Assembly (NCBI GenBank): GCA_009193035.1
Contig: SWDT01000104.1
Location: 186,001-250,000, forward strand
Reading direction: 5' to 3'
From: Halicephalobus mephisto
Lineage: Eukaryota; Nematoda; Chromadorea; Rhabditida; Panagrolaimidae
Length of the DNA: 64,000 bases
Shown: piece by piece, positions 1-11,386 of the stretch
How the letters are laid out: every line of letters begins with the position of its first letter
Numbering within the stretch: position 1 is the stretch's first letter
Program-made: the position numbers and the translations under genes
The notes under the pieces: generated by a model
The model's input: only the letters and a program-made list of their open reading frames with translations
What the model was told of the DNA's origin: nothing
The model's database searches: none

Positions 1-1919
1 GCATCGTACGTTGTTCTTTCTTCAATAACAACGAAGATTCGGAAACGACCCATGAGACATGTGCAGAATGTATCAAACGCCTTGCGAGATCCGCGATTAC
101 AAACGCCTCTATAGCCAAAGGGGGAATCGGATTACTGTGTCCTTTTCTCGAATGTAACAATATTCTTTTTGTTAGTAAGTTTTACTCTTACTTTATTCCA
201 TGATATTATTTTTTTAGACGATTTTGATGCCTTTTTGGATGAAAATACTTCTTTCGCATTGGCTCGACGACTTCAGGACGAAGCCATCTTTGCTGCTGAA
301 TTGGAGGATCTCGTAACTTGTTCTGGATGCGGGACAAAATTTTGCGTTGATCCAGATTTGAACTTTTTCGATTGCCAGTGTGGGAGAAGACAATGCCGAA
401 CCTGCCCCAGAATCTACGACGAAAACCACATGGGAGTGCCCTGTTCGGAATTCGATGAACAAGATAGACAAGACAGATTGGAACCTAAGCTCTCAGAAAT
501 CGCAATTCGTGTGTGTCACAAATGTAAAGTATCATTTGTAAAAGAAGAAGGATGCAATAAGATGGTCTGCAGATGTGGGGCTAAGCAATGTTATCTCTGC
601 CGTCAGGCGGTTGAAGACTACTCTCACTTCTGCGAATGTGGGTGGAAAGAAACTTCTGGGAAGTGCCCGAGATGCCATAAATCCTGTCCTCTCTTTGGGG
701 ATCCTGAAGAAAGAGATAGGATCCAGATGGAAGAAGTCATAGTGGCGTTCAATAAGACAGAGAACTCTACTATATCCACAAATCTTTTCATCAAAAACTT
801 TGGAGACGAGCTGGATCATGAAGACCTCTTTGATCTCTTTGAGAATTTTGGAGAAATCACTAACTATGCGGTCATGAAACATCCGGACGGGAAAGCAAAA
901 GGATTCGGATTCGTAGCATTTGTGGATTCTAAAGCCGCTGAAGCAGCTATCAAAGCAATGAACGGATATGTGCTTCCGATTTCGAAGAATAAGTTATACG
1001 TCGCACAAGCTCAGATAAAAGCTGAACGACAGGCTGTGCTGGATAAGAGCGTTAATCTCTACATTAAAAACCTCAATAGCTCTGTTACCAATGACGATCT
1101 TCTTCGATATTTTGAACCTTTCGGCAAAATTATCAGTGCCAAGGTAATGTGTAACGAAAATGGCCAATCTAAAGGCTTCGGATTTGTTTGTTTTTCGGAT
1201 TCCAAAGCTGCTGAAACCGTCATCAAGAATCTCAATGATCGTCAACTTCCAATTTCGAAGACGAAGATATATATCGGAATAGCTCAAAAGAAATCCAAAC
1301 GACAGGCGCAACTAGTTCAAGGAATTAAAAATAACGAAAACAATACCTTGTATGTAAAAAACTTGGACAAATCCATCGACGAAAATTGCTTACGAGAGGA
1401 ATTTGGAAGGATTGGGAAAGTCGTGAATGCCAAAGTTAGTTTTAATTCACTATTAATCACTTATATAATATTTAGATCATGTATGATGGAACAGGTGTCT
1501 CGAGAGGCTTTGGATTTGTTTCTTACGAGAACTCTGATCATGTCGCCAGAGCTATTCGGGTCATGAACAACAGAATGATTCGTAGAAAGCCCATCGTAGT
1601 CAGGCTGTATAGAAGAAAGGAAGGAAAACTTTCAAACACATCGAACACTAATGCTATGAACAGATTCAATCCTGCCGATATTCCTGGGCCGTCTGGAATC
1701 TCTCAACCTCGAGTATTACCGTCTCAACGCCCCATTCCTCTACCTCGTTCACTTCTTACTACAAACCCGAATCATATGGTATCCAGACCGTCCGAGAATC
1801 AAAGACCCCAATCCAATGTTAATCCCTCTCCTCCCCAGAATCATATCACATTGCTCCAAACGATGAATGTTAGTGGTATTTCTGCTGAGAGTTTTAGTTT
1901 TTTGCTAAAAAAAGAATAG
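1..1919 (+). CDS. RBR E3 ubiquitin ligase fused to three PABP-type RRMs (copy 1, 5' partial)
   Basis: Exons: before 1 to 171, 218-1434, 1476-1919; the phases agree. The start lies outside the window. The first two exons give the end of a RING-like segment and then IBR/RING2 Cys-His clusters: CRCGAKQCYLCR, a YSHFC stretch, and a CPRCHKSCPLF end, all in RNF216/TRIAD3 order. From about 760 the same frame continues into RRMs at about 778-1020, 1054-1300 and 1345-1600 (the last split by an intron), each with RNP2 (LYVKNL-like) and RNP1 (KGFGFV-like) motifs and the AQ-K-KAERQ linker known from PABP RRM3/4. The tail is Pro/Ser-rich. Known: RNF216 builds ubiquitin chains; PABP RRMs bind poly(A). Inferred: an RNA-directed ubiquitin ligase. 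Confidence is high on domains, low on function. Confidence 0.85.
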
Positions 1920-2037
1920 ATTAAATAACTTCAAAAAAAGACTCATCGTTTGGAACGATTGATAATTGTGTCAATAAAAGATAATATTATTGATTGTTGA
2001 CAATTTTTATTCTTTATTTATAAAATAAACTTTTAGA
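1920..2037 (+). promoter_or_regulatory. Short intercistronic gap with poly(A) signal and acceptor-like site
   Basis: Only 118 bases separate copy 1 from copy 2. An AATAAA lies at 1973-1978 and a TTTTAG acceptor-like sequence ends one base before the ATG at 2038. This arrangement is like a nematode operon gap followed by trans-splicing, which is an inference. Confidence 0.4.
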
Positions 2038-4290
2038 ATGGATCAATTTGATTGTCCGATCTGTTTTAATTCGTATTCTGTTAATGATGGATGTATTTGC
2101 TGCACTGATTTCAATCGAGAAGGGAAAACCCCATGGAATCATGGGATTTGTGTCGATTGCATCAGAGGTCTTGCGAAGGCTGCGACTACAGATGCTCCCA
2201 TAGCCAGAGGGGGAATAGGATTACCTTGTCCTGTTTCTGAATGCGACAATGCTATCACAATAGGTAATGCTTTTATATTAATAACTGAGATTGATATAAA
2301 AATACTTTACAGAAAGCTTCCAATTTTACCTGGATCCAGATGTCCACAAAGTCCTTATGAAACGACTTCAACATGAAGCTATCCTTGAAGCCGGTTTAAA
2401 TGATCTTGTTATATGCTCTAAATGCGAAACAGAAGTCGAAGTCAATCGTTCATTGGACTTTTTCGATTGCCAGTGTGGGAGAAGACAATGCCGAACCTGC
2501 CCCAGAATCTACGACGACAATCACAAAGGAGTGTCCTGTGCTGAATTGAACCAGCGACTTATACCTACACTTGAAGCTAAGTTGTCGGAAATAACGATTC
2601 GAACTTGCTATCGTTGTAATCTACTGTTTAAGAAGGAAAGTGGATGCAACAAGATAACTTGCAGATGTGGGGCTAAGCAATGTTATCTCTGCCGTCAGGC
2701 GGTTGAAAACTACTCTCACTTCTGCGAATGCGGGTGGAAAGAAACTTCTGGGAAGTGCCCGAGATGCCATAAATCCTGTCCTCTCTTTGGGGATCCTGAA
2801 GAAAGAGATAGGATCCAGATGGAAGAAGTCATAGCGGCATTCAATGCCATGCAAAAATCTACATCCCCTAAAGTGACCAAACTTTTCGTCAAAAACTTTG
2901 GAGAAGAACTGAACAATAAAAAGCTGTTTAATCTATTTAAAAAATACGGAAAGATCATCTATCACAAAATCATGAGGGACTCTGATGGAAAATCAAGTGG
3001 ATTCGGATTGGTAGCGTTTGCTGATGCTGATGCCGCTGAAGTAGCTATCAGAGAACTAAATGGATACGTGCTTCCGAGCTCACAGAATAAGCTATATGTT
3101 ACGATAGCTCAGACAAAAGCGGAACGACAGGCCGAATTCGATCAAAGTGTCAATGTTTACGTCACAAACCTCCATGACTCCGTTACTGATGACGAGCTTC
3201 TAAAATATTTTCAAACATTTGGCAGAATTATCAGCGCTAAAGTCGTTCGTGATGAAAATCGCCAGTGTAAAAATTTTGGATTCGTCCGTTTCGTGAGCCC
3301 TGAAGTTGCTGAAACTACTATTAATAATCTCCATAAACGCGAGGTTCTGATTTCTGAAAAGTTGTATATTAAGAAAGCTCAGAAAAAAAGTGAAAGAGAA
3401 GCCGAACGAAATCAAAGTATAAATCTCTACGTCAAAAACCTCGATAACTCTATTACCGAAAATGATCTTCTTAAGTATTTTCAACAATTTGACAAAATTA
3501 TTGATACTAAAATACTCCGCGATAAAGATGGTCGATCCAAAAATTCTGGATTTGTCCGTTTCTCGAATCCCGCAATTGCCGAGACCACTATTAATAATAT
3601 TAACGGTTCTAAGGTTCCGATTTCGAAAAGGCTGTACATTGAAAAAGCTCGGACCAAAGCCGAACGAAAAGCCATGCTAGATAAAGCTAAATCCACAAAA
3701 AACAACAACTTACATATCAAAAATCTGGATAAATCACTAGATAACATTGATTTGCAAATTGAATTTGCAAGATTTGGAAAGATTATCAGTACTAAGGTTC
3801 GTTTTTAATTATTATTAAATAATTATATAATGCTTAGGTTATACGTGATAACAACGGTCTCTCAAAAGGTTTCGGCTTTGTTTGTTTTGAAGATCCCAAT
3901 GATGCCGCCAGAGCTATTCTCCATATGAACGGCAAGGTACTCCGTTCAAAGATTATCCATGTCAGTTTAGATCGAAAGAAAGAAGAAAAAGTTTCACAAC
4001 CATGGAATGATGATAATATAACTAGAGCTAATGATGGCGATGTTCTTAGGTCACCTGAAATTGTTCAGCCTCAAATACTATTGCCTTCCCGTCCCATTTC
4101 TCCACCTCGTCTGCAAGATATTGAATATCCAGACCCTATTCATTTCAGAGAACTTAACCCTCCAAAAGTGCACTACAATTATAATCCTTCTCTTCTTCAA
4201 ATCCGTACGCCGTTGCGTCAACAACCCAACTATAAAGCTAATTTGATTGGTAGTCAAAATCGTGATCGTAATAGATGTACCATTTTGTAG
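2038..4290 (+). CDS. RBR E3 ubiquitin ligase fused to four PABP-type RRMs (copy 2)
   Basis: Exons 2038-2263, 2313-3796 and 3838-4290 give a complete protein of about 720 residues. The start ATG directly opens a RING1-like CPICF finger (residues 5-75). IBR and RING2 follow, with CQCGRRQC, CHKC-like CYRC, CRCGAKQCYLC and CPRCHKSCPLFG (residues about 110-255). Four RRMs follow (about 275-360, 370-450, 460-545, 560-650), separated by the PABP linker ending in KAERQ or KSERE. Some RNP1 motifs are eroded (KNSGFV, KNFGFV), so not every RRM need bind RNA. The C-terminus is Pro-rich with no PABC domain. One RRM more than copy 1 suggests internal RRM duplication. Likely cytosolic; substrate unknown. 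Confidence 0.87.
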
Positions 4291-4403
4291 ATATTGAAGT
4301 GGTTTACCGAGTAGTATATACCATTCATAGATTTCATTGGTTTTAATGTATGAAATATTGAACTGAAAAGTATTTCAAAATTGGTTGTGAAAAGAATGAT
4401 AAT

Positions 4404-4587
4404 TGCTAATCCTTCGACGGGAACTTTTATTTGTAATAAAAGTATTGTAGACAAACAGAATACAAAATAAAAATAACGACTAGGATTCAACTTTATATAT
4501 GAAAGACAGCTACCAAAATTATTCGTGTCAGCACCAAAGTTGCTTATTTAAAAGCAACGTAACAGTTAATGCACGCGTTCGTGAACA
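4404..4587 (-). repeat. 3' LTR of the retrotransposon
   Basis: 184 bp, matching 11398-11581 in the same orientation with scattered substitutions. It ends in GTTCGTGAACA on the plus strand. The short open frames inside it are not genes. Confidence 0.9.
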
Positions 4588-4598
4588 CCTCCTTCCTT
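4588..4598 (-). other. Polypurine tract of the retrotransposon
   Basis: The minus strand reads AAGGAAGGAGG directly against the LTR edge (TGTTCACG), the expected place for plus-strand DNA priming in reverse transcription. Confidence 0.8.
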
Positions 4599-4920
4599 AA
4601 GATGGCATGCACCGATCTGACTGACTTTTGAAACAGGACAATGTTTGGGTGACTGGAGCTGTGCTTGGATCTGGAGCATCGATCACGGTTTCAGGTACAT
4701 TAGTTGGAGGTTTTGGAGTAATGGCACGATGAATATCAGAATCAAGGTTCCAAAGAAGTGGCATGATTGGTTTTTCACAAAAGGTACGTAGACGGATTTG
4801 ATTTTGGTGTCTGCGAACTACATTACCATCTGGAGTGCGTGTGGTGTAAATTCGGCTTTCTTGAGTTGTTTCGATGATGCTTGAGCTCCAAGTGTGTCGC
4901 TTGTTAAGGACAGGTATTAT

Positions 4921-5490
4921 GAATTAAATGAGTTGTTCAGGATAGAACTTTGAAGTGCTAGAGATCCTACGAGCACGGAGTTTCTTTGAGAGGCAATGGA
5001 GAATAGTTCGAACAGGGCGCTGGAGTAGCATATCAGCCGGGGAACAACCAGTATTGGAATGAGGAGGCCATCTGTAAGTGCGAAGAACATTCTGGAGGGC
5101 TTGATAAAATAGAATTCCACTTTGTTCTTCTTTTGTCTTCTGTTCTTTGAAAGTTCCTACAAATCTTTCCACGATGCCATTGCTGGCAGGATGATATGGA
5201 GGCGTTTGAATGACTTGAATGTCTTATTGCTCTAAAAACTTCTCGAGTTGGGCACTGGAAAATGGAGGTCCATTACCACTAATGATTGTGTTTGATGGTC
5301 CAAATACAGCGATTATAGATTCTAAAATATCGATAATGACCTTGGCATTGCTGATTCTGGTTCTATGACTTCTGTCAACGGATTGCGCGCAAGGACATTG
5401 TTAGAGCAGATCGGAGATCAGAGTTGGCTTTCTGAGCAAATTCATAAGACGTAATGCACTAGGACAGTTTCTTAATCGAAGGATCATCAA
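4921..5490 (-). pseudogene. Retrotransposon integrase remnant
   Basis: The minus-strand translation shows the end of a retroviral-type integrase core: a PPYHPASNGIVERFVGTFK segment (about 5210-5130) and then a TYR...PHSNTGCSPADMLL segment typical of Gypsy integrases. Just upstream, the usual DNG before PPF reads GNG, and an in-frame stop separates the two halves. Upstream pol is missing: the sequence runs into the Maverick at 5505. It is non-functional. The Gypsy assignment rests on motif likeness only. Confidence 0.8.
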
Positions 5491-5504
5491 GAGAGATTGA
5501 CGTA

Positions 5505-5720
5505 AATAATATAGAACTACCATTTCTGGCACACTCTCCCGTCCCTCCCTCCTAAGGGATACAGTGCTTTCCGTATGATTTCAATAATTTTTTTATTCTT
5601 ATTAAATGATACGGGGCCCTCCAGTGTCCTTCTAGAATTACTGGAATAGGCTCTGGCGCAGTCAGGTGTTTTATACAATTTGATCAATTTTTCTTGATTA
5701 TAAATGTTTATTAACAAATC
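5505..5720 (+). repeat. Left terminal inverted repeat of Maverick 1
   Basis: It begins AATAATATAGAACTACC and matches the reverse complement of about 10740-10925, including the block ATACGGGGCCCTCCAGTGTC. At its inner end is an ATG (5704-5706) opening a few codons like the protease start, then the sequence diverges. 5721-6090 is AT-rich with nothing recognisable. Confidence 0.85.
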
Positions 5721-6090
5721 AGTAACAAATTACAATATTAAACATTTTATTCTTATAAAACACAATTAAAAGTTATATTAAATTTTTTAAGAACTGTGAG
5801 CAAAAAATCTTTAGAAATTTTTTAACCTTTAGTTTGAAGAATTCCTCAGGATAAAAAAATCCACAATTCTGAAATTAAATCCATTTACAATAATCAAAAG
5901 ATAATATGATGAGATTAAGATAAGATTGAGCGTTATACAACAGATTATCTAGTACACAGCAAAGAAAAATAATACGAAAGCTTAATTTTAAAAACACAAT
6001 AGATTTCTTAAACAAATAGTAGTTTAAATTTCTGCTTTTTTATAGACAAATAAATGAAAGGAAATTTTCACCTGTCGCTTATTCCGCTCA

Positions 6091-7628
6091 TTACCACCAG
6101 TCGAGCCAAAAATGTTCCGAAGCATCACATTTGTTCACTGTACTAACTGATCCATCGTTACTTGCACTCAGCCAGCGACCATGAACGCTTAGAAAAGACC
6201 ACGATCCGTCGTTGTTCTTGAATGGTTCCCAAGTCTCCGAAGTCTGTGGTCGATCCACCAAGTCTACGCGGCCATCTGGATGTGCTCTCAAGAATCGTCC
6301 GGGCGAATGAATCGCTTTGAAGACCACTTTGCCTTTCCAGTCTTCGACATACCAATGCTCCCAGGCTTCTGCCGGTCCAGACGTCATGTCCACCTTCCAA
6401 TCGGAGTCATACGCACGCAAAAATGTTCCATGAATCGACTTAAGGCATCGACGACCGCCTGCTTCAGCCGACAGCTGACAAGAGTTTTCAGCAATACGTT
6501 GTTGATTGGCAACTTGTTTTTCCCTGTCAATACGTTGTTGGTTGGCAACTTGTTTTTCCCTGTCAATACGTTGTTGGTTGGCAACTTGTTTTTCCCTGTC
6601 AATATGTTGCTGATTGGTAATATATTCGTCTAACTCTTTTAGAAGGTCTCCTCCGTCTTCAGTTATGAATAGCTTGTTTGTTTGATTGTTTTGGATGGAT
6701 CTTTGACCATCATATACAATATATCTAGCTTCTGAACCTTCCATTCGATTGGTTTGGAGGAATATTTGACCATCATATCTAACGATTACATTTCTACCGC
6801 GATGAATAGGGTGTGCGATGATCACCAGTTCAAATTCTAAAAAAGATTTGATAAACTAAAAACGAAAATTGTCATTTTCATTTAAAAAAATTCAGGATCG
6901 AAAATGAGGCTGGCCCGAAGGGTGCAGGACTAAATGGGAGTGGCTCCGACCCCGTGTTCGACCCATACTTCAAAAGTTAATAAAATGAAATTAGGAGAAG
7001 GACCAACATGGGGACGGGCCGATCTGATCCTATTTTTAACTTCTGAAAAACTTACTATCACCACACTCAATATAAATCGTCACGAAAATTGGATCTCCGG
7101 TAGTAGCAAATGGCGTAGCGATTTTAGAGACTATCTTCGTAAATCCTTCAGATTTCGCCAGATTAAGCATGATCCATTTATAGGACGATTGCTCATCCGA
7201 TGAATTTGAATTTTCTAAAATTAATTATTGTTAAGAATATGAAAATATGAAATTACTGTCTTCCTTCTCGTTGATGTAATTCTGAGAAGTACTGACATTA
7301 TAACCAGAATTATTGAAAAGTTGTATTCCTAAAATTTGAATTATAAAGATAATCGAATAGGGACACGAATTTTATTTCGTGGTAGGAGGAGTGCGGAAAA
7401 TCGGGCCAGCGTCATGAATTAGGACGAGCCTGATCCCCATTTTCGACTCCTATGAATACAAATTTTACCACCGGATATGGAACCGTCGTATGTGGACATT
7501 CTTTTGTGCTGCTCTTCAGACTTTGTTGCAATTCTGCCAGAAATCTCGGTTGCGACCATTCTATCACAGTCGCATCGAGCCCAAATGGTATAAGGAGTAG
7601 CATTAGCTATGGTAGTTTCGTCATGCAT
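6091..7628 (-). CDS. Maverick cargo: unknown N-terminal domain, coiled-coil repeat, fascin-like beta-trefoil domain
   Basis: Four exons on the minus strand: 7628-7469, 7328-7257, 7214-7056 and 6836-6091, all introns phase 1, giving about 378 residues. Residues 1-170 form an unrecognised domain beginning with a TPYTIWARCD motif. About residues 205-245 hold a 12-residue unit (VANQQRIDREKQ) repeated in near-identical 36-bp copies, probably coiled coil. The C-terminal 130 residues have repeats of the SIHGTFLRAY / SPGRFLRAH / SVHGRWLSAS type, as in fascin-like beta-trefoils that bind actin or carbohydrate. There is no signal peptide. Spliced introns inside a mobile DNA element suggest capture of a host gene. 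An effector or defence role is an inference only. Confidence 0.72.
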
Positions 7629-8203
7629 TTTGGGAAGTCGTGATGCTACAAATACAAATTATACAATTGTATTTTACAATACAAACAGAATGAAAAATGA
7701 AATACAAATACAAAATACCAATTTTCCACTTTGTATCTTCACTATTGCGAAGAGCTACAAAATCTCGAAAAATGAATATTTTAAGAATCATCTCGTTTGA
7801 AACTCAAAAATCAGGACAAATTTACGATAAATCAGCAAATCTACGAACCCTGGTTTATATTTGTCATTTCTTTATCGTGTAATATTTGTTTTGATCTATT
7901 CTTTCATCTTGAGATTGTTTGATTTAAAAAAAACGAGCTGCCGTTAATTTTCAGTACAAAGTAACAATTGTTTCACGTAATGTAAACAATTATCAAAAGT
8001 CTCAAAGAAAGTTCTCGACAAAAATTTTTTTGCTACTTGAAACCCTGCAAAGCATTCATTGGAGTAGATAGGGAAATGCCATTCGTACTGCTCAAAAATT
8101 CTGTGAAATCTTTAAACTAGATCAGAATGTGAAGTTAACGTGTCTTCTAGAACTGTTAGAAGAGTCTTACATGCTTGTCAATACATATGTAGTATTGGTG
8201 ATA
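7629..8203. other. Non-coding stretch inside Maverick 1
   Basis: AT-rich sequence upstream of the cargo gene. It probably holds the cargo promoter, but no clear TATA box or gene is visible. Confidence 0.4.
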
Positions 8204-8897
8204 TGGATGTCGATGGTGTGACATCTTGAGAGCTCCATGATTGGGAGGAAAACTATTGATTCCTACCATTAGCAAATAAGCCTGTTTATCTCAACATAAG
8301 TATAGAACAAAAGAGGAAAGGTTCTCATTTGACTGAGATCAAACTCGAGTCAAATCAGAGTTGGATTTCCTCAAAGATTGACTCTAACACTTTAGTCTCA
8401 CCTTCCAGGCGTCGGCTGACTAGACGGAGCTTTGGGCATTCTCTTTAGGCCGTTTCCGGTTTAACTCCGATCTTCACGCCTAAATTTGAAATATATTCTA
8501 TAGTATTCGGTTTAAAAATTTCATAGCTTTTTACTTTTATATTGTCTTTGTAGTTGAAGTTACATTTTGGTAATTGAGGAAAATTAAAATATTGTTTTGA
8601 AGAATTATTAGTACTGTAGGCATAAAGATCGGAGTTAAACTGGAACGGCGTAGACAGGATGCCCAAAGCTCCGCCCAGTCAGCCGATCCCTGGGAGGTGA
8701 AACTAAAGTGTTAGAGAGTCAATCTTTGAGAAATTCCAGCTTCAGATCGGTCCGAGTTTGATCTCGGTCGAACGAGGACCTTTCCTCTCTTTGTTCTATG
8801 CTTATGTTGAGATAAACAGGCTTAACTGCTAACAGTAAGAACCAACAGTTTTCCGTTCAATCAAGGAACACTCAAGATGTCACACCATCGACATCCA
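8204..8897. repeat. Large foldback inside Maverick 1
   Basis: Arms of about 280 bp (8204-8481 and 8617-8897) are inverted copies with moderate divergence around a 135-bp spacer. A single copy of the same arm lies in Maverick 2 at about 57868-58140. The inner arm edges encode FNSDLYAY, which also opens the membrane-protein fragment of Maverick 2, so the arm probably derives from Maverick sequence rather than from an unrelated MITE. Confidence 0.75.
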
Positions 8898-8939
8898 AAT
8901 GATTTATACTACACAATGTTAAAATTTAGTAAAATTAAA

Positions 8940-10348
8940 TTGCAAACAATAAAAGATTATGACATCTACTTGTTCATTGAAAAAGGAGTTAGAGGTGGAA
9001 TGGTAAATGCAGTAAAACGATATGCAAAGCTAACAATAAACATATGAAAGATTATAATTCCGATGAAGCAAGTAAGTATTTAATGTATTTAGACGCAAAT
9101 AATTTATATGGGTGGGCGATGATTCAAAAATTACCTCATGACGAGTTAAGATTCGAGGAAAATTTTAAATCTGATTACGGTTTTACCGATGCTCCGTATT
9201 TGCCTATTGATGAGTTAAAAAAATATATCGAAGACCTAAATAGAATGGGAAAAGGATGTATTTTGGAAATGGATTTAGAATATCCAAAAGAATTACACAA
9301 TGATTTTCCATTCTGCGCACAAAATACAACGATAAATAATCAAAAAGTCGCAAAGCCAATGAATACGCTCTTTGATAAAGAGAAGTACGTAATCCACTAT
9401 AAAAATCTGATTCAAGTACTGGATCATGGATTGAAATTTAAAAAAAGTACACAGAATTCTAACTTTTAAGGAAAGGAATTGAATGGAAAAATATATAATG
9501 TTGAACACAAATTCGAGAAAGTAAGCTAAGAATGACTTTGAGAAAGACTTCTTTAGGTTGATGAATAATGCTGTATTTCGAAAGACAATGGAGAACATTC
9601 GAAATAGAGTAAATATTCGTTTGGTGACGGATGAAAATAAAGTTTTAAAATTGACAAGGCAACCTCATTTTAAACGTCAAGTGATAATTAATGAAAACTT
9701 GTTAAGTATTGAAATGGAAAAGACTAAACTAAAGTTCAACAAGCCGATTTATGTTGGATTTAGCATCCTAGACTTGAGTAGATATTTAATCCATGAGTTT
9801 TATTATGATGTCATGAAGAAAAGGTATTGTGATAAAATACATTTATGTTATCAAGATACTGATAGTTTAATTTATGAAATTGAAACTGATGACATTTATA
9901 AGGATATGAGTGAAAATAAGGAATATTTCGATTTCAGTGATTATCCAAAAGATCATCCATTATATGATGAATCAAATAAAAAAGTAATTGGAAAGTTCAA
10001 AGATGAATTAAATGGAGATATTATGACTGAGATTGTTGCATTGAAACCTAAACAATATGCATATAAAACTGATGATGGTAAAGAGAGTAAGAAATCAAAG
10101 GGTGTTAAGAAAAATATAATCAAAATTTTGAAGGTCGATGATTATAGAGAATATTTACTTGAAAGTAAAGTAATTAGGAAGGAACAAAATATGATTTGAG
10201 CTCAAAAGCACCAAATTTATGCTATAAAACAAAATAAAGTTGCGCTGAATGATGATAATAATAGCAAGGAAGAGTTCAAAAGATATATTTTAAGGAATAA
10301 AATTAATTCATTAGCTCATGGGCATAATTCAATTTCTTTAACCTGATT
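8940..10348 (+). pseudogene. Maverick DNA polymerase B, 3' half, frameshifted
   Basis: Two main reading segments (9044-9469 and 9558-10199) are separated by a frame change, and a stop at 10199 cuts off a recognisable C-terminal end at 10200-10348. The motif A-like YLDANNLYGW, a FGKTMENIRNR-like segment (seen as FRKTMENIRNR) and the motif C-like YQDTDSLIYE identify the protein-primed polymerase B family of Mavericks, adenoviruses and linear plasmids. The exonuclease half and terminal-protein region are absent. Non-functional. Confidence 0.85.
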
Positions 10349-10352
10349 CGCT

Positions 10353-10751
10353 TTAGCGAATTCTTACCAAATCTAACACAATTTCCTTAAAATCATATTT
10401 CTCCATTAATTTAAAAAAAAGTAAATGTCCACAGTGATGTGTATTAAAGTATTGAATTTGAAAGATTGATAATTCAATTTGTGATTTTAAGTAATTCTGT
10501 AATTCTAATGGAGGATCCAATTCAAAAGAATCAAAGTAATAACACTCCTGAAAGTTACTCTTATAATAACAGACCCAATGAGTACTTTTATTTTTACTTA
10601 CATCAAGGTTTACTATTTCACATTCCGCATCATTAACCCTCCTCGGAAGTGTATCCCTCATAAACACCCTTGTGAAATTTTTTATTTTTAATTCTTTAGC
10701 TAGATTTGTAATGTTGTAATTTGTCAACGGCTTTAAGGTTTTAATAAACAT
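10353..10751 (-). CDS. Adenain-like cysteine protease (PRO) of Maverick 1
   Basis: 132 residues, minus strand. A His in THWVCYY, an Asp/Glu region in YYFDSFELDPP and a Cys in HHCGHL occur in the order and spacing of the adenovirus-protease/Ulp1-like Maverick PRO family, which matures capsid proteins. The frame is open and all three candidate catalytic residues are present, although its polymerase neighbour is dead. The start codon lies near the inner edge of the right terminal repeat. The C-terminus may be slightly shortened. Confidence 0.75.
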   Translation of the reverse strand: MFIKTLKPLTNYNITNLAKELKIKNFTRVFMRDTLPRRVNDAECEIVNLDVSKNKSTHWVCYYKSNFQECYYFDSFELDPPLELQNYLKSQIELSIFQIQYFNTHHCGHLLFFKLMEKYDFKEIVLDLVRIR

Positions 10752-10925
10752 TTATATCAAGAAAAATTGACTGGATAGCATAAAATAACAGAAACCCTTT
10801 TAGTGATTCTAGAAGGACACTGGAGGGCCCCGTATCATTTAATAAAAATAAAAAATTATTGAAATCATACGGAAAACACCGTATCCCTCAGAAGAATGTG
10901 CCAAAAATGGTAGTTCTATATTATT
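10740..10925 (-). repeat. Right terminal inverted repeat of Maverick 1
   Basis: Inverted copy of 5505-5720. The end GTTCTATATTATT abuts the GACGTA target duplication. Confidence 0.85.
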
Positions 10926-10931
10926 GACGTA

Positions 10932-11386
10932 GGGAGGCGTTGTCTAATCTTATAACCAATAGACACTACTTGATCCTCTCGGTGAATGTTGTGATCGTTC
11001 TGCTTTCCGCGATGAGTCTCAGGAAGCGGTCTAAGTCACAAAGTCAATATATGGCCGGCCATTCTGCTGATAATTAAACCCATCATACATCCTACAGAGA
11101 ATTGATCGACGAGAACCAAATACAGAATGGAGGAATTGTTTCACATCGTCAAAAGTCGTGATGTTGTCACTCTTGAACAAAGTTTTGATTTCGAAAGAAC
11201 CATTTCACGATTAGGACCTTCTAAGCAGTTCATCAGGCAGGCAACTTTCTTTTTTCCTCCTTGATATCTTGTAGAATAAACTTGCATTGGAGTTCCTTGG
11301 TGAATCTCTCCCATGACATCTCATATAGGTGAAAGATCAGTGAGGCTATATATGGGGCACATAATCTGCTAGAATCTGGAAACATT
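10932..11386 (-). pseudogene. Retrotransposon leader/gag-like remnant
   Basis: This is the segment between the Maverick and the 5' LTR. The minus strand has short open runs, such as one with GTPMQVYSTRYQGGKKK, but no long frame. Assignment to gag rests on position after the 5' LTR rather than on a clear domain. Confidence 0.4.

Larger units (their letters stand above)
5499..10931. mobile_element. Maverick/Polinton-type element 1, with cargo gene, target duplication GACGTA
   Basis: The element runs 5505-10925 (5421 bp) and is flanked by GACGTA at 5499-5504 and 10926-10931, the 6-bp duplication size known for Mavericks. Terminal inverted repeats are about 5505-5720 and 10740-10925. The contents are a spliced cargo gene (minus), a foldback, a decayed protein-primed-type polymerase B (plus) and an adenovirus-like cysteine protease (minus). 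No integrase, ATPase or capsid gene was recognised, so it is a deleted, non-autonomous copy. It is inserted in the internal part of the LTR retrotransposon. Confidence 0.85.

Noticed and set aside
4254..4490. 78-residue minus-strand frame and its twin at 11233-11484
   Set aside because: They fall in the LTRs; the shared sequence is LTR, not a gene.
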